This document shows, piece after piece, positions 6,507 through 7,745 of a DNA stretch of 7,745 bases. The DNA comes from JAIRTY01 sp050257395 (lineage in GTDB: Bacteria; Actinomycetota; Actinomycetes; Streptosporangiales; Streptosporangiaceae): assembly GCA_050257395.1 (NCBI GenBank), contig JBLMWU010000274.1:1-7745 (forward strand), given 5' to 3'. The notes below the pieces were generated by a model. That model was not told the origin of the DNA and ran no database searches. It saw only the letters and a program-made list of their open reading frames with translations. Every line of letters starts with the position of its first letter. Within the stretch, counting starts at the first letter, position 1. The position numbers and the translations under genes are program-made.

Positions 6507-6513
6507 CGCCGCC

Positions 6514-7728
6514 ATGGCAGCCGGCACGTCCCCGGCGGATGGCGTCCCCGCACCCGGCGCGGGGGCGCTGGCGCGGCGGCAGCGCACACCCGCCCAGCTG
6601 CTCGACGTGATCCGGGCGCACGGCAGGCTGACCCGGGCCGAGCTGAGCAGGCTCACCGGCCTGTCCCGCAGCACCGTGGCGCAGGCGGTCGCGGCGCTGC
6701 TCGCCGACGGGCTGCTCACCGAGGAGGAAGCGCCGGGGAACCGGGCGGGCCAGCGCGGGCGGCCCTCCGTGCTGCTGCGGCCGGCCCGGCGGCCGGGCCA
6801 GGTGATCGGGGTGGACTTCGGGCACGTCCACATCAGCGTGGCGGTCGCGGACACCTCCGGGCGGGTGCTGGCCGAGGCCCGGGTGCCGGCCGACGTGGAC
6901 GCCGACGCCGACGCGGCGCTGGACCTGGCCGCCGGCCTGGCCCGCGACGTGCTCGGCCAGGCGGGCCTGACCATGGCCGAGGTGCTGGCCGTCGGCGCGG
7001 GCATCCCCGGGCCGCTGGAGCGCGGCACCCGGGCGCTGCGCGTGCAGGCCATCATGGCGGGATGGGAAGGCCGGGAGGTGGCCCCGGAGCTGTCCGGCCG
7101 CTTCGGCCGGCCGGTGGCGATCGGCAACGACGCGGACCTGGGGGCCCTGGGCGAACTGCGGTTCGGCGCGGCCCGCGGCTGCCGCGACTTCCTGTACGTC
7201 AAGGTCTCCCACGGGCTGGGCGCCGGCCTGGTGCTGGGCGGCCGGCTCTACCGCGGCACCCGCGGCATCGCCGGTGAGATCGCGCACGTGCTGGTGCCGG
7301 GGTCCAGCGGGCAGTGCCTGTGCGGCAACCGCGGCTGCGTGGCCACCCTGACGACCGTGTGGCCGCTCCGCCAGCGGCTGCTGGAGCTGGGCCTGGTGGA
7401 GGAGGGCCCGGGCTGGCCGGATGCTCCGCTGCCGCGGCACCCGGCGGTCAGCCGGGTGCTCAGCGAGGCCGGGGCCGCCCTCGGCCGGGTGCTGGCCAGC
7501 CTGTGCGACACGCTGAACCCGGAGGCGGTGATCCTGGGCGGTGAGGTCGGGGTCCTGGGCGGCCCGTTCGCCACCGCGGTCCGCGGCGCCATCGACCGGC
7601 ACGCCCAGCCGCCCGCGGCCGCGGCCGTGCGGGTGCAGCCGGCCGGGCTGGGCACCCGGTCCGAGCTGATGGGCGCCGTCGCGCTGGCCGCCGAGACCGC
7701 CGCTCAGCCCGGGCCGGGCCCGGGGTGA
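6514..7728 (+). CDS. ROK-family transcriptional regulator
   Basis: Sugar-responsive regulator, 404 aa, the usual size for the NagC/Mlc/XylR type. The N-terminal winged helix-turn-helix covers about residues 26-90: QLLDVIRAHGRLTRAELSRLTGL, recognition helix SRSTVAQAVAALLADGLL, and the wing GQRGRPSVLL. The ROK sugar-kinase-like fold follows, with VIGVD101FGH (phosphate loop), GIPGPLE (164-169), IGND206AD (the Asp that is catalytic in ROK kinases) and GEIAH258 with C268-L-C270-GNRGC275, the zinc site. The Glu that usually follows the last Cys by two residues, a sugar contact in ROK proteins, is Ala277 here. The phosphate loop is a degenerate form common in actinobacterial ROK regulators, so kinase activity is unlikely. 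It probably represses the divergent GH3 gene and itself, released by a sugar. The ATG at 6514 fits a leaderless start; an extra 20 residues precede the usual helix start. Confidence 0.93.
   Translation: MAAGTSPADGVPAPGAGALARRQRTPAQLLDVIRAHGRLTRAELSRLTGLSRSTVAQAVAALLADGLLTEEEAPGNRAGQRGRPSVLLRPARRPGQVIGVDFGHVHISVAVADTSGRVLAEARVPADVDADADAALDLAAGLARDVLGQAGLTMAEVLAVGAGIPGPLERGTRALRVQAIMAGWEGREVAPELSGRFGRPVAIGNDADLGALGELRFGAARGCRDFLYVKVSHGLGAGLVLGGRLYRGTRGIAGEIAHVLVPGSSGQCLCGNRGCVATLTTVWPLRQRLLELGLVEEGPGWPDAPLPRHPAVSRVLSEAGAALGRVLASLCDTLNPEAVILGGEVGVLGGPFATAVRGAIDRHAQPPAAAAVRVQPAGLGTRSELMGAVALAAETAAQPGPGPG
7708..7724 (+). terminator. GC inverted repeat at the end of the ROK gene
   Basis: CCCGGG (7708-7713) and CCCGGG (7719-7724) form a 6-bp stem with a 5-base loop, ending just before the TGA. 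It codes the PGPGPG tail of the protein. It may be part of a terminator that continues past the window, or merely reflect base composition. Confidence 0.2.
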
Positions 7729-7745
7729 GGGGGGCGGGGCCCGAG

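Noticed and set aside
6444..7602. Two long minus-strand frames (252 and 377 codons) opposite the ROK gene
   Set aside because: Both are antisense shadows of a well-supported ROK gene and have low-complexity composition.
1..7745. Mobile element, phage, CRISPR, toxin-antitoxin or defence system
   Set aside because: No transposase, integrase, terminal repeats, spacer array or defence-type domains were found. All five genes belong to known families with ordinary actinobacterial context.

Overview
This is chromosomal DNA of a very GC-rich actinomycete. The genes have G or C at nearly every third codon position, GTG starts and long spurious open frames on the opposite strand. DnaG, the sigma factor and the secreted glycosidase all read like actinobacterial versions. 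The order principal-type sigma factor next to dnaG is a housekeeping arrangement common in this phylum. The genus cannot be fixed from the sequence alone.

Layout. (1) 1-646, minus: the 5' part of a principal-type sigma-70 gene, cut by the window edge inside region 2. (2) 647-885: a gap with no gene but with mutually exclusive hairpins just downstream of dnaG. (3) 886-2832, minus: dnaG, the replication primase, complete, but with the fourth zinc ligand of its CHC2 finger replaced by Glu. (4) 2833-2929: a 97-bp divergent promoter region. (5) 2930-3649, plus: a HAD-superfamily phosphatase with a probable leaderless start. (6) 3650-3729: a short convergent gap with a 13-bp tandem duplication and a GC-rich inverted repeat that may terminate transcription from both sides. 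(7) 3730-6351, minus: a secreted GH3 beta-glycosidase with an inserted PA14 domain and a C-terminal FnIII-like domain. (8) 6352-6513: a divergent regulatory region with an AT-rich island and an imperfect palindrome. (9) 6514-7728, plus: a ROK-family transcriptional regulator, then 17 bp to the window end.

How the parts relate. Genes 1 and 3 are core information-processing genes read in the same direction. The HAD gene is a general small phosphatase with no obvious link to either neighbour. The GH3 enzyme and the ROK protein look like a two-gene sugar-responsive module: the regulator is divergent from the enzyme it probably controls, and one AT-rich palindrome lies between the two predicted promoters. 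The presumed inducer is a sugar released from a beta-glycoside outside the cell.

I see no mobile element, CRISPR array, phage gene, RNA gene or unknown multi-gene system. The window is mostly ordinary. The points most worth checking are the altered DnaG zinc site, the compact GH3/ROK control region and the competing hairpins after dnaG.
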